A stretch of DNA of 64,000 nt, taken from positions 112,678 through 176,677 of the forward strand of contig NZ_FOLM01000014.1 of assembly GCF_900112355.1 (NCBI RefSeq), in the 5' to 3' direction. The notes under the pieces are model-generated. The model worked only from the letters and a program-made list of their open reading frames with translations. It had not been told where the DNA came from and made no database searches. The translations under genes and the position numbers were made by a program. This document shows positions 8,888 through 17,654 of the stretch, one piece after another; the stretch's first letter is position 1, and each line of letters starts with the position of its first letter. Source of the stretch: Streptomyces aidingensis. GTDB lineage: Bacteria > Actinomycetota > Actinomycetes > Streptomycetales > Streptomycetaceae.

Positions 8888-10570
8888 ATGCGGCACACCA
8901 CCGCCCCCACCCCCGCGCCGTCGCCGGGCACCCCCGGCCGCGGCGGCTCCGGCCCCGGCGCGGCGGCCGGTACGGCCCCTGCGACGGCACTGATACCGGC
9001 GGCGGCCGAGGAACGGGCCCGGACCCGGGACCTGCTGTCCCGGGGCACCTTCGACCTGCTGGTCATCGGCGGCGGCATCCTGGGCACCTCGGTCGCCTGG
9101 CACGCCGCCCAGGCCGGCCTGCGGGTGGCCCTGGCGGAGGCCGGCGACTTCGCCGGCGCCACCTCCTCGGCCTCCTCCAAGCTGGTGCACGGCGGGCTGC
9201 GCTATCTGCAGACCGGCGCCGTCCGGCTGGTCGCCGAGAACCACCGGGAGCGCCGGGCGCTGGCCCGGGACGTGGCGCCCCATCTGGTGCGCCCGCTCAC
9301 CTTCCATCTGCCGGTCTACCGGGGCGGCCCGCACGGGGCCGCCAAGCTGGGCGCCGGGGTCTTCGCCTACTCCGCGCTCTCCGCCTTCGGCGACGGCGTG
9401 GGCCGGGTCATCACCCCGTCCCGCGCCGCCGCGGCCAACCCCGGCCTGCGCACCGGGAATCTGCGCGCGGTGGCGGTCTACGGCGACCATCAGATGAACG
9501 ACTCCCGGATGGCGGTGCTGACCGTGCGGGCCGCCGCCGAGGCCGGGGCCACGGTGCTCAACCACGCCGAGGTGACCGGGCTGCGGCTCACCCGCGGCCG
9601 GGTCACCGGCGCCGACCTGCGGGACCGGCTCGACGGCACCGAGTTCGGCGTCTCCGCCCGGCTGGTGCTCAACGCCACCGGGCCCTGGGTGGACCGGCTG
9701 CGCCGGATGGAGGACCCGGGCGCCGGCCCCAGCGTCCGGCTCTCCAAAGGCGCCCATGTGGTGCTGCGCGGCACGGTGCCCTGGCGGGCGGCGATGGCCA
9801 CGCCGGTGGACCGCTACCGGATCACCTTCGCGCTGCCCTGGGAGGACCATCTGCTGCTGGGCACCACCGACGAACCCTACGAGGGCGATCCGGGCGAGGT
9901 GCGGGCCACCGAGTCCGACATCCGGCAGATCCTGGACGAGGCGTCGCTGTCGGTGCGCGACGAGCACCTCTCCCCCGCCCTGGTCACCTACGCCTTCGCC
10001 GGGCTGCGGGTGCTGCCCGGCGGTCCCGGCGAGGTGACCGCGGCCCGGCGGGAGACGGTGATCAGCGAGGGCCGGGGCGGCATGCTGTCGGTGGCCGGCG
10101 GCAAGTGGACCACCTACCGGCACATCGGCCGGGCGGTACTGGCCCGGATCGCCGCCCGCACCGGCTCCGCCCCGGCGGACGCCGGGCCGGTCCCCCGCCT
10201 TCTGGACCGGATGCCGCTGCCCGGCGTGGCCAGCCCGGACGCGGTGGCCCGGCGGCTCGCCGCCGGCGACGGCGCCGACGGCCCGGGACTGGACCCGGCG
10301 ACCGCCCGCCATCTGGCCGGGCACTACGGCTCGCTCGCCTTCGGCCTGGCCCGGCTGGTGGACGAGAACCCGGCACTGGGCGAACGCATCCACCCGGACG
10401 GCCCCGACATCTGGGCGCAGGCGGTCCACGCCCGGGACTCCGAATGGGCCTGCACCCCGGACGATGTGCTGCGCCGCCGCACCACCCTGACCATCCGTGG
10501 CCTGGACGGCGAGGAGGTGCGGGCCCGCACGGCGGCCCTGCTGGCCGGCCGCCCGGCCGGTCCCGGCTGA
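8888..10570 (+). CDS. glpD: Glycerol-3-phosphate dehydrogenase (FAD-dependent)
   Basis: This 560-residue flavoprotein oxidises glycerol-3-phosphate to dihydroxyacetone phosphate and passes electrons to the respiratory chain, usually as a peripheral membrane protein. The FAD-binding Rossmann motif VIGGGILGTSVAW lies near residue 60. The conserved SSKLVHGGLRYL segment and a C-terminal DAO domain (TIRGLDGEEV end) follow. About 50 Ala/Pro/Gly-rich residues precede the first domain, so the true start could lie further in, but the called ATG is only 7 bp after glpK and fits coupling. This completes the pathway glycerol to DHAP. Confidence 0.94.
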   Translation: MRHTTAPTPAPSPGTPGRGGSGPGAAAGTAPATALIPAAAEERARTRDLLSRGTFDLLVIGGGILGTSVAWHAAQAGLRVALAEAGDFAGATSSASSKLVHGGLRYLQTGAVRLVAENHRERRALARDVAPHLVRPLTFHLPVYRGGPHGAAKLGAGVFAYSALSAFGDGVGRVITPSRAAAANPGLRTGNLRAVAVYGDHQMNDSRMAVLTVRAAAEAGATVLNHAEVTGLRLTRGRVTGADLRDRLDGTEFGVSARLVLNATGPWVDRLRRMEDPGAGPSVRLSKGAHVVLRGTVPWRAAMATPVDRYRITFALPWEDHLLLGTTDEPYEGDPGEVRATESDIRQILDEASLSVRDEHLSPALVTYAFAGLRVLPGGPGEVTAARRETVISEGRGGMLSVAGGKWTTYRHIGRAVLARIAARTGSAPADAGPVPRLLDRMPLPGVASPDAVARRLAAGDGADGPGLDPATARHLAGHYGSLAFGLARLVDENPALGERIHPDGPDIWAQAVHARDSEWACTPDDVLRRRTTLTIRGLDGEEVRARTAALLAGRPAGPG

Positions 10571-10659
10571 GCCGCCGCCGGGCCGCCGCCGGGCGGGCAT
10601 GGTCGTCCTCCGACGGGTATGGCAGAGTTCCAGACAGACATACGGGGGGTGATCTTGGG

Positions 10660-11724
10660 ATGCGCTGGCCCTTCTCACCGGGCTCACCGGGCTCGCCGGG
10701 TGGTGGCTTTCTGCGCCGGCTGGGCCCGGCGGTCCGCTGGACCGCCGGGGCGCTGGCCCTGGTCGTGGTGCTGCCGCTGATCGCCGCGCTGGTCTTCCTG
10801 CGCGGCATGTACAGCGGACCGATCGACGCACAGGCGCACAGCAGGGGCCGGGACGCCGTCTGGCTCGGCCACGCCTGGGTGGACGGCCGCCACGACGAAA
10901 CCGATCTGGCGGCCCTGGCCGCGCGCATCGAGGGCACCGGAATCCGCGATGTCTATGTGCACACCGGTCCGATGGAGGACGACGGCACCCTGCCGCCGGA
11001 ACGCCACCCGCGGGCGGACTGGCTGCTGACCGCCATGGCCGAGCGGCTGCCCCGGGTCCGGGTCCAGGCGTGGATAGGCAACCGGCTGGCGTACGGCGAC
11101 GACACCTCGGGTCTGCGGCTGGCCGACCCGGACGACCGGGCCGGCGTGGTGGCCACCGCCGGGCGGATGCTGGACCTGGGCTTCGACGGGGTGCATCTCA
11201 ATGTGGAGGCCATCGCCTCCGGCGACCAGGACTACCTGCGGCTGCTGGACGCGCTGGCGGCTCAGGTCGGCGGGCGCGGCGGCGTGCTGTCCGTCTCCGC
11301 GCACCAGATCGATCCGCTGCCCCGCATGGATTCCGTGGTGAGTGCGGTCACCGGCAAGCACAAGTGGTGGTCGCAGCGGTACTTCGGCCAGGTGGCCCGG
11401 CGGGTGGACCAGATCGCGGTGATGAGCTACGACGGGCAGACCCCGGTGGAGAGCCTGTACGGCGGCTATGTGGCCCAGCAGACCGAACTGGCGCTCCAGG
11501 TGACGCCCGAGGACACCGAACTGCTGATGGGGCTGCCGTTCTTCCACAACGGCGATCTGATCCACCGGGCCGAGACGGTGCGCGCGGCGGTGCGCGGTGT
11601 CCGGCTCGGCCTGACCCGCGAGGACCCGCGGCGGGCCGCCTTCGGGGTGGCGCTCTATGTGGACTACGCCGCCACCGCCGACGACTGGCGCACCTACCGC
11701 CGCCACTGGGGCGGCACCGGCTGA
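10660..11724 (+). CDS. Membrane-anchored GH18-like TIM-barrel protein, probably degenerate
   Basis: This 354-residue protein has an N-terminal membrane anchor (about residues 27-48) and an extracytoplasmic domain resembling family-18 glycosidases. Strand-like signatures include RVQAWIGNRL, FDGVHLNVE and IAVMSYDG. In a typical GH18 the fourth strand reads DGxDxDxE. Here residues 176-183 read DGVHLNVE, so the catalytic glutamate E183 remains but the two supporting aspartates are His and Asn. It may bind rather than hydrolyse a glycan, or use an altered mechanism. A GGGGGG ribosome site precedes the start. It lies downstream of glpD, 89 bp away, in the same orientation. Confidence 0.7.
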   Translation: MRWPFSPGSPGSPGGGFLRRLGPAVRWTAGALALVVVLPLIAALVFLRGMYSGPIDAQAHSRGRDAVWLGHAWVDGRHDETDLAALAARIEGTGIRDVYVHTGPMEDDGTLPPERHPRADWLLTAMAERLPRVRVQAWIGNRLAYGDDTSGLRLADPDDRAGVVATAGRMLDLGFDGVHLNVEAIASGDQDYLRLLDALAAQVGGRGGVLSVSAHQIDPLPRMDSVVSAVTGKHKWWSQRYFGQVARRVDQIAVMSYDGQTPVESLYGGYVAQQTELALQVTPEDTELLMGLPFFHNGDLIHRAETVRAAVRGVRLGLTREDPRRAAFGVALYVDYAATADDWRTYRRHWGGTG

Positions 11725-11896
11725 CCACCGCCGCGGCACCCGCGCGCCCCGCCGGCCCGGGTGGCCGCGGAGGCGTACGAGGACTTACGAGGACTGCGGC
11801 CCGGGCACGGTGACGCCGTAGGCTGGGGCACGCACGGAACTGCAGTCAGCAGCCAGGCGGGCCCCGGTGTCCGGCCTGGTCGGAAGGAGGCGCTGG

Positions 11897-12796
11897 GTGA
11901 TCGAGCTCGAGGGCGTTCCCGAGCTGGTCGACCCGGTCATGGTGGCCGCGTTCGAGGGCTGGAACGATGCCGCCGACGCCGCGTCCGCCGCGGTCGCGCA
12001 TCTGGAACGGACCTGGAAGGGCGAGGTGTTCGCGGCGCTGGACGCCGAGGACTACTACGACTTCCAGGTGAACCGCCCGCATGTGTGGCTGGACGGCGGG
12101 GTGCGCCGGGTCACCTGGCCGACGACCCGGCTCTCGGTGGTGCGCATCGGCGAGGAGCACGGACGGGGCCGGGCACGCGACCTGGTGCTGGTGCGCGGCA
12201 TCGAACCGAGTATGCGCTGGCGTTCGTTCTGCAACGAGATCCTGGGCTTCGCTCATGAGCTGGGTGTGGAGATGGTGGTGGTGCTCGGCGCGCTGCTGGG
12301 CGACACCCCGCACACCCGCCCGGTTCCGGTCACCAGTGTGACGGCGGACGAGGATCTGGCGCGCACCCTGAGTCTGGAGGAGTCCAGATACGAGGGCCCC
12401 ACCGGGATCGTGGGCATCCTCCAGGAGGCGTGCGCACATGCCGGGCTGCCCGCGGTGAGCCTGTGGGCGGCGGTGCCGCACTATGTCTCGCAGCCGCCGA
12501 ACCCGAAGGCCTCACTGGCACTGCTGCACCGGCTGGAGGATCTGCTGGAGCTGTCCATCCCGCTGGGCGAGCTGCCGGAGGACGCGCGGGCCTGGCAGAT
12601 CGGGGCCGACCAGCTGGCCGCCGAGGACAGCGAGGTCGCCGAGTATGTGCAGGCCCTGGAGCAGGCGCGGGACACCGCGGAACTGCCGGAGGCCTCGGGC
12701 GAGGCGATCGCCCGGGAGTTCGAGCGCTATCTGCGCCGCCGCGACCCGGGCGGGGACGACGAGGGCCCGCCCCACTTCCGCGGCCCCGCGGGATAG
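11897..12796 (+). CDS. parJ: PAC2-family protein, ParJ-like
   Basis: This 299-residue PAC2-family protein (proteasome-assembly-chaperone fold) is widespread in Actinobacteria. Its position between the glycerol genes and mshC matches SCO1662, which I recall as ParJ, a protein that interacts with the partition ATPase ParA and limits its polymerisation during sporulation septation. Supporting motifs are VMVAAFEGWNDA, LVLVRGIEPSMRW and VVVLGALLGDTPHTRP. The GTG at 11897 is preferred over the in-frame GTG at 11867 because GGAAGGAGG sits at the right distance before it. The assignment to parJ rests on family and synteny. Confidence 0.8.
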   Translation: MIELEGVPELVDPVMVAAFEGWNDAADAASAAVAHLERTWKGEVFAALDAEDYYDFQVNRPHVWLDGGVRRVTWPTTRLSVVRIGEEHGRGRARDLVLVRGIEPSMRWRSFCNEILGFAHELGVEMVVVLGALLGDTPHTRPVPVTSVTADEDLARTLSLEESRYEGPTGIVGILQEACAHAGLPAVSLWAAVPHYVSQPPNPKASLALLHRLEDLLELSIPLGELPEDARAWQIGADQLAAEDSEVAEYVQALEQARDTAELPEASGEAIAREFERYLRRRDPGGDDEGPPHFRGPAG

Positions 12797-12800
12797 CCGC

Positions 12801-12844
12801 GGCCGGCCGTCCCGCTCCGCCGCGGCGGAGCGGGACGGCCGGCC
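12801..12844. terminator. Perfect 44-bp palindrome, bidirectional terminator
   Basis: Bases 12801-12822 and 12823-12844 are exact reverse complements. The palindrome lies between the convergent parJ-like and mshC genes and would form a strong hairpin in both transcripts. Confidence 0.8.
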
Positions 12845-12869
12845 GGCGCCCGGTCACAGGGTCACGGGG

Positions 12870-14108
12870 TCACAGGGCCACGCCGAGCAGGGCGTCGGCG
12901 GCGCGGGCGGCGATGCCGGGCGCGCCCGGATCGTCCCCGCCGGCGCCGTGCTGGGCCGCGGCCCAGCGGTCGAAGGCGGCCAGCGCGGCCGGGGCGTCCA
13001 GGTCGTCGGCGAGCGCCTCCCGGATCTCCTCGACCAGGCGCCCGGCGGCGGGCCCGTCGGGGCGGGAGACCGCGGCCCGCCAGCGCGCGAGCCGGGCCTC
13101 CGCCTCGGCCAGCACCGGGTCCGTCCACTCCCAGTCACTGCGGTAGTGGTGGGCCAGCAGCGCCAGCCGGACGGCGGCCGGGTCGGTCCCGGCCCGCCGC
13201 AGCGCCGAGACCAGCACCAGGTTTCCCCGGGACTTGGACATCTTCTCCCCCTGGTAGCCGACCATCCCGGCGTGCGCGTAGGCGCGGGCGAACGGATCCC
13301 GGCCGGTCAGCGTCTCGGCATGGGCCGCGCCCATCTCGTGATGCGGGAAGATCAGGTCCGAGCCGCCGCCCTGCACATCGAAACCCATGCCCAGGTGGTC
13401 CAGGGCGATGGCCACGCACTCGATGTGCCAGCCGGGCCGGCCGGGGCCGAGCGAGGCGCCGTCCCAGGACGGCTCGCCCGGCCGGGCGGCCTGCCACAGC
13501 AGCGGGTCCAGCGGGTTCTTCTTGCCCGGCCGGTCCGGATCGCCGCCGCGCTCGGCGGACAGCCGCACCATGGTCTCCTGGTCGTAGCCGGAGACGCAGC
13601 CGAAGCGCCGGTCGCTGCCCACCGCGAAGTAGGTGTCGCCGTCGAGTTCGTATGCCGCGCCCTGCCGGCGCAGCCGCTCGACCAGCGGCACGATCCGCGG
13701 TATGGCCTCCACGGCGCCGATGTAGTGGTGCGGCGGCAGCATCCGCAGCGCGGTCATGTCCTCCCGGAACAGGGCGGTCTCGCGCTGCGCCAGCGCGGTC
13801 CAGTCCTCCCCGGTGTCCCGGGCCCGCTCCAGCAGCGGATCGTCGATGTCGGTGACGTTCTGCACGTAGACCACCTGCCGGCCGTTGTCCAGCCAGACGC
13901 GCTGCACCAGATCGAACGCCGTGTAGGTGGCGGCGTGGCCCATATGGGTGGCGTCGTAGGGGGTGATGCCGCAGACGTAGAGCCGGGCGGGCTCGCCGGG
14001 GCGGTCCGGCGTCACGGTCACCCGCTCTCCCGTGGCGGTGTCGTGGATCCTCAGGTCGCGGCCCTGACCGGGCAGGACGGGGACCTGGGAGGCAGGCCAG
14101 GCGTGCAT
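12870..14108 (-). CDS. mshC: L-cysteine:GlcN-Ins ligase (mycothiol biosynthesis)
   Basis: This 412-residue paralogue of cysteinyl-tRNA synthetase ligates cysteine to glucosaminyl-inositol, the third step of mycothiol synthesis. The catalytic-domain signatures are intact: the zinc cysteine C46 in LYVCGITPYDATHMGHA, which also holds the HIGH-like motif; the IEC segment with the second zinc ligand; the FPHHE motif; and the KMSKS loop in GEKMSKSRGN. The protein lacks the anticodon-binding extension of true CysRS, which is typical of MshC. It converges with the parJ-like gene and leads away from the three-gene conserved block, as in other Streptomyces. Confidence 0.96.
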   Translation of the reverse strand: MHAWPASQVPVLPGQGRDLRIHDTATGERVTVTPDRPGEPARLYVCGITPYDATHMGHAATYTAFDLVQRVWLDNGRQVVYVQNVTDIDDPLLERARDTGEDWTALAQRETALFREDMTALRMLPPHHYIGAVEAIPRIVPLVERLRRQGAAYELDGDTYFAVGSDRRFGCVSGYDQETMVRLSAERGGDPDRPGKKNPLDPLLWQAARPGEPSWDGASLGPGRPGWHIECVAIALDHLGMGFDVQGGGSDLIFPHHEMGAAHAETLTGRDPFARAYAHAGMVGYQGEKMSKSRGNLVLVSALRRAGTDPAAVRLALLAHHYRSDWEWTDPVLAEAEARLARWRAAVSRPDGPAAGRLVEEIREALADDLDAPAALAAFDRWAAAQHGAGGDDPGAPGIAARAADALLGVAL

Positions 14109-14192
14109 GTCATGAGCCTAACCGGATAACGGTCCCTTACACGAAGCCGCCTGCCGGGCGTGCATTTCCGGCCGCCCGCCGCGGCGGCGGCC

Positions 14193-15068
14193 TCAGACGG
14201 GCGGCCAGGGGATGGCCGGCCAGTCCCCGCCCGGTTCCGGATGCCGCCCGGCGGCCAGCAGCGCCTCGGTACGGGCGCGCAGCGCCGCCAGCTCCGGCTT
14301 GGTGATCAGCTCGGCCAGCCGCAGGGACAGCGGGCTGCCCTCGGCGAGCCGCCCGGCCAGGCCGCGCAGGGCCGCGGCCACGTCCCCGGGCAGCGGCTCG
14401 CCCGCCCAGCCCCACAGCAGGGTGCGCAGCTTGTCCTCGGTGTGCAGGCTGACCCCGTGGTCGATGGCGTGCATCCGGCCGTCCGGCAGCGGTATCAGGT
14501 GCCCGCCCTTGCGGTCCCCGTTGTTGATCACGGCGTCGAACGCGGCCAGCCGCCGCAGCCGCTGGTCGTCGGCGTGCACCAGCAGCGCGGTACGGCCGCC
14601 GTCGAGCCGGGCGTGGCCGACGGCGCGCCAGCCGGGGCCGGGCTCGTCGCCGTCCACCAGCCGCAGCAGCGCCGCGCCGCCGCCGTCGCGGTCCGCCGCG
14701 CCGGTGCCGGCCTCCTCGGCGCGGTCCGGGAGCGGGCCGACCCACTGCTGGCACATGCCCGGGCCGTGCGGGCCCTCCCGCAGCACCGTGGGCGGCACGA
14801 AGTCCCAGCCCAGGGCCCGGCAGATCTCGAAGGCGGCGACCTCCCGCCCGGCCAGCGTGCCCTCCGGGAAGTCCCACAGCGGGCGCTCCCCGGCCACCGG
14901 CTTCCAGACGCAGGGCAGCCGCTCGCCGCCGGCCTCGGCATGGCCGTAGAACACCGCGTTGGAGGCCGAGGTCAGCCGCCCGGCCAGGCCCAGCCGGCCG
15001 TGGGCGAGCACATCGAGCACCTCCGGGACGGTCATGCTCCCCTGCGGTATCCGTTCTGACGCGGGCAT
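14193..15068 (-). CDS. SCO1664-family protein (TIGR03843 type)
   Basis: This 291-residue conserved actinobacterial protein resembles phosphatidylinositol/protein-kinase-like folds. Motifs such as VWKPVAGERPLWDFPEGTLAGRE, FDAVINNGDRKGGHL and HAIDHGVSLH suggest an ATP-binding kinase lobe with NGDRK...D as catalytic-loop residues. It forms a fixed set with the DUF3090 gene and the phosphomutase-like gene upstream, near mshC. The set's function is unproven. The start at 15068 has GGAGGG six bases upstream. An internal ATG at 15035 would give a classical ATGA overlap with the upstream stop but has poorer ribosome-site spacing. Confidence 0.85.
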   Translation of the reverse strand: MPASERIPQGSMTVPEVLDVLAHGRLGLAGRLTSASNAVFYGHAEAGGERLPCVWKPVAGERPLWDFPEGTLAGREVAAFEICRALGWDFVPPTVLREGPHGPGMCQQWVGPLPDRAEEAGTGAADRDGGGAALLRLVDGDEPGPGWRAVGHARLDGGRTALLVHADDQRLRRLAAFDAVINNGDRKGGHLIPLPDGRMHAIDHGVSLHTEDKLRTLLWGWAGEPLPGDVAAALRGLAGRLAEGSPLSLRLAELITKPELAALRARTEALLAAGRHPEPGGDWPAIPWPPV

Positions 15069-15655
15069 ACGTGTCCCTCCGGATCCAGCGGCAGGCTGCA
15101 CAGCGGGCACGGCGGCCGGCCCGCGTTGACCACATCGAGGGCGCGCTTGGCGAAGGCCCGCGCCTGGCTGCCGGTGAGCCGGACGCGGAGCAGCGGCGGG
15201 CCGTTCTCCTCGTCGCGCAGCAGGCGTTCCTCGGCCTCGGCGAACTCCTCCTCGGACTCGGCCTCCAGTTCCACTCGCGCCTGGGCCTCGACCAGCATCC
15301 GCTCGCTGTCCGCGTCCCAGGCCAGGGCCATGGTGCCGACCCGGAACTCCTCCTCCACCGGCGTCACCAGCGGGCCGGTGTCGGTGAGTTCGGGCGGGGC
15401 CACGGCCGGCACCGAGGTCTTGCCGCCGGAGCGCCGCACCACCTCGTCCAGCAGTTCGTCGATCCGCTCGGCCAGCGCCGCCACCTGGACCTTCTCCAGC
15501 GCGACGCTGGTGGTGCGGCCCTCGGAGGTGGCCTGGAGGTAGAACGACCGATGCCCAGGCAGTCCCACCGTCCCCGCAACGAAGCGGTCCGGAGGGTCGT
15601 AGAGGAATACCTGACGGGACACCTGCTGCTCCGTGAGATCGACTTGTGCGGTCAC
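15032..15655 (-). CDS. DUF3090-family protein (TIGR03847 type)
   Basis: This 207-residue conserved actinobacterial protein has no assigned activity. The N-terminus (QVFLYDPPDRFVAGTVGLPG) is typical of DUF3090. The C-terminus carries a small metal-binding-like cluster, CPLCSLPLDPEGHVCPR, suggesting one zinc ion. The middle is rich in glutamate. The start is a GTG at 15655. The 3' end overlaps the start of the SCO1664-like gene, so the two are translationally linked. It is the middle gene of the three-gene block that accompanies mshC in many actinobacteria. Confidence 0.85.
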   Translation of the reverse strand: MTAQVDLTEQQVSRQVFLYDPPDRFVAGTVGLPGHRSFYLQATSEGRTTSVALEKVQVAALAERIDELLDEVVRRSGGKTSVPAVAPPELTDTGPLVTPVEEEFRVGTMALAWDADSERMLVEAQARVELEAESEEEFAEAEERLLRDEENGPPLLRVRLTGSQARAFAKRALDVVNAGRPPCPLCSLPLDPEGHVCPRQNGYRRGA

Positions 15656-15729
15656 TTGGCACCCTACTGCGACGCGGGGGCCGGTTGTCCGCACCGGGCT
15701 GGCGGTGGGGCGCGCCCGGTGCGCGGGGG

Positions 15730-16446
15730 TCAGGCGCCGCCGCCGACGGCCGCCTGGCCCGGTCCGGACGCGGGCACCGCCGCCTCCGCCGCCGCCTCCG
15801 CGGCGGTCTGCCGGGCCGCGGCGACTCCGGACAGGTCGCCGGTGTCGCCGAGGCGGAGCAGGAACGGGCGCTCGGCGGTGTAGCGCAGCACCGTGACCGA
15901 GCCCGGCCCCACCCCGATCCGCTGGAAGAGGTCGAGATGCAGGCCGAGCGCGTCCGCCACCAGTGACTTGATGATGTCGCCGTGGGAACAGGCCAGCCAG
16001 ACGGCGTCCGGCCCGTGCTCGGCGGCGATCCGCCCGTCCCACTCCCGGACCGCGTCCACCGCCCGGGTCTGCATGGCGCGCATGGATTCGCCGCCGGGGA
16101 AGACCGCGGCCGAGGGGTAGCGCTGCACGGTCTGCATCAGCGGTTCCCGGGCCAGTTCGGACAGCGGGCGGCCGGTCCACTCGCCGTAGTCGCACTCGGC
16201 GATCCGCTCGTCCGGGTGGACCGGCACCCCGGGACGGGACTCGCTCAGCGGGGTGACCGTCTCCCGGCAGCGCTGCAGCGGGCTGTGCACGATCGCGGCC
16301 AGCTCCACGCCGTCCAGCCGCCCGGGCAGCCGGGCCGCCTGGGCGGTGCCGTGCTCGTCCAGCCCCACGCCCGGGGTCCGTCCGGCGAGCAGGCCGGTCG
16401 AGTTGGCGGTGGTACGCCCGTGGCGGACGAGCAGCAGCGTCGGCAT
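15730..16446 (-). CDS. Histidine-phosphatase protein, MSMEG_4193 family
   Basis: This 238-residue member of the phosphoglycerate mutase/histidine phosphatase superfamily carries the catalytic motif LLVRHGRTTAN near its N-terminus and the second histidine in ACSHGDIIKSL. It belongs to a family that occurs together with DUF3090 and SCO1664-type genes, so the three likely act in one process, but the substrate is unknown. The C-terminal 25 residues are an Ala/Glu-rich tail. An in-frame GTG nine bases upstream (16455) is possible. The ATG gives the usual MPTLLLVRHGRT start. Confidence 0.87.
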   Translation of the reverse strand: MPTLLLVRHGRTTANSTGLLAGRTPGVGLDEHGTAQAARLPGRLDGVELAAIVHSPLQRCRETVTPLSESRPGVPVHPDERIAECDYGEWTGRPLSELAREPLMQTVQRYPSAAVFPGGESMRAMQTRAVDAVREWDGRIAAEHGPDAVWLACSHGDIIKSLVADALGLHLDLFQRIGVGPGSVTVLRYTAERPFLLRLGDTGDLSGVAAARQTAAEAAAEAAVPASGPGQAAVGGGA

Positions 16447-16477
16447 GTCCCCCACCCTAGGGCCCGGGCCGCACCCG

Positions 16478-16511
16478 GCCCGCCCCGGGACCGGCCGGTC
16501 CCGGGGCGGGC
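16478..16511. terminator. 34-bp palindromic hairpin
   Basis: Bases 16478-16494 are the exact reverse complement of 16495-16511. The hairpin lies 6 bp after the stop of the F420-type oxidoreductase gene and separates it from the phosphatase gene. Confidence 0.75.
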
Positions 16512-16516
16512 GGCGC

Positions 16517-17578
16517 TCAGCCGAGGCCGGCGCGTTCCATGGCGGCGACGGCGGCGCGCAGCGAGGCGACGCGCTCCGCGCGGGTGAGGCCGGCCGGGGC
16601 CAGGTTGAGGGTGGTCACCCCGGCCTCGGCGTAGGCCCGCATCCGGTCGGCGATCCGCTCCACCGGGCCGATCAGCGTGGTGGAGTCGATCAGCTCGTGC
16701 GGCACCGCCGCCGCCGCGCCGGCCTTGTCCCCGGCCAGGTATCTGTCCTGGATCTCGGCGGCGGCGCGCTCGTAGCCCATCCGGCGGGCCAGCCGGTTGT
16801 AGAAGTTCTGCTTGCGGCTGCCCATGCCGCCCACGTACAGCGCGGTGTACGGGCGGAAGTGGTCGGCCAGGGCAGGGATGTCGTCGCCGACCGCGAGCGG
16901 CACGGTGGGCACCACGTCGAAGCCCTCCAGTTCCCGCCCGGCCGGCGCACCCGCCCTGGCCCGCCCGGTGCGCAGCGCCCCCAGCGTGGTCTCCTCGGCG
17001 TGCTCCGGCGCGAAGAAGATCAGCAGCGCGCCGTCGGCGATCTCCCCGGTCTGCTCCAGATTCTTCGGCCCGATGGCCGCGATGTACAGCGGAATGTGCG
17101 GGCGCACCGGGTGCACGGTCAGCCTGAGCGGCTTGCCGGGCCCACCGGGCAGCGGCAGTGTCCAGTGCGCGCCCTCGAAGGCCAGCCGCTCCCGGCTCAT
17201 CGCCCGGCGCACGATCTCCACGTACTCCCGGGTGCGGGCCAGCGGCTTGTCGAACTTCACCCCGTACCAGCCCTCCGAGACCTGCGGTCCGGAGACACCG
17301 ATGCCCAGCCGGAACCGGCCGCCGCTGAGCGTGTCCAGGGTGGCCGCGGTCATCGCGGTCATGGCCGGCGCCCGCGCCGGAATCTGGAAGATCGCCGAGC
17401 CCACGTCGATCCGCTCGGTCTGCGCGGCCACCCAGGCCAGCACGGTGGCGGCGTCCGAGCCGTAGGCCTCGGCCGCCCAGCAGACCGCGTAGCCCAGCCG
17501 GTCCGCCTCCTGCGCCACGGCGAGGTTGTCGGCGTCCATGCCGGCGCCCCAGTAGCCGAGATTGATTCCCAGGCGCAT
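16517..17578 (-). CDS. Luciferase-like (LLM) F420-dependent oxidoreductase
   Basis: This 353-residue luciferase-like monooxygenase-fold protein is probably F420-dependent. The N-terminus MRLGINLGYWG, the segments WAAEAYGSDAATVLAW and LDTLSGGRFRLGIGVSGPQV, and PLYIAAIGPKNLEQTGEIADG are typical of mycobacterial and streptomycete LLM F420 enzymes. The substrate is unknown. It is divergent from the aldo/keto reductase gene. A perfect 14-bp palindrome (17591-17604) lies 13 bp before its start codon, so a TetR-type repressor may control it. Confidence 0.9.
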   Translation of the reverse strand: MRLGINLGYWGAGMDADNLAVAQEADRLGYAVCWAAEAYGSDAATVLAWVAAQTERIDVGSAIFQIPARAPAMTAMTAATLDTLSGGRFRLGIGVSGPQVSEGWYGVKFDKPLARTREYVEIVRRAMSRERLAFEGAHWTLPLPGGPGKPLRLTVHPVRPHIPLYIAAIGPKNLEQTGEIADGALLIFFAPEHAEETTLGALRTGRARAGAPAGRELEGFDVVPTVPLAVGDDIPALADHFRPYTALYVGGMGSRKQNFYNRLARRMGYERAAAEIQDRYLAGDKAGAAAAVPHELIDSTTLIGPVERIADRMRAYAEAGVTTLNLAPAGLTRAERVASLRAAVAAMERAGLG

Positions 17579-17590
17579 CCCGACGCCCCC

Positions 17591-17604
17591 TTACTGATCA
17601 GTAA
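17591..17604. promoter_or_regulatory. Perfect palindrome TTACTGATCAGTAA, probable operator
   Basis: A 14-bp perfect palindrome lies in the 76-bp divergent region between the LLM oxidoreductase and the aldo/keto reductase. Its size and AT-rich ends resemble TetR-family operators. No candidate regulator gene is adjacent. Confidence 0.6.
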
Positions 17605-17654
17605 CGTATGGGTCCACCGGACTCTAGCGCGCGCCCGAAGTACGCTCAACGGCC

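Noticed and set aside
7132..9180. Long minus-strand frame across glpF, glpK and glpD
   Set aside because: It crosses three well-supported genes and has low-complexity composition typical of antisense frames.
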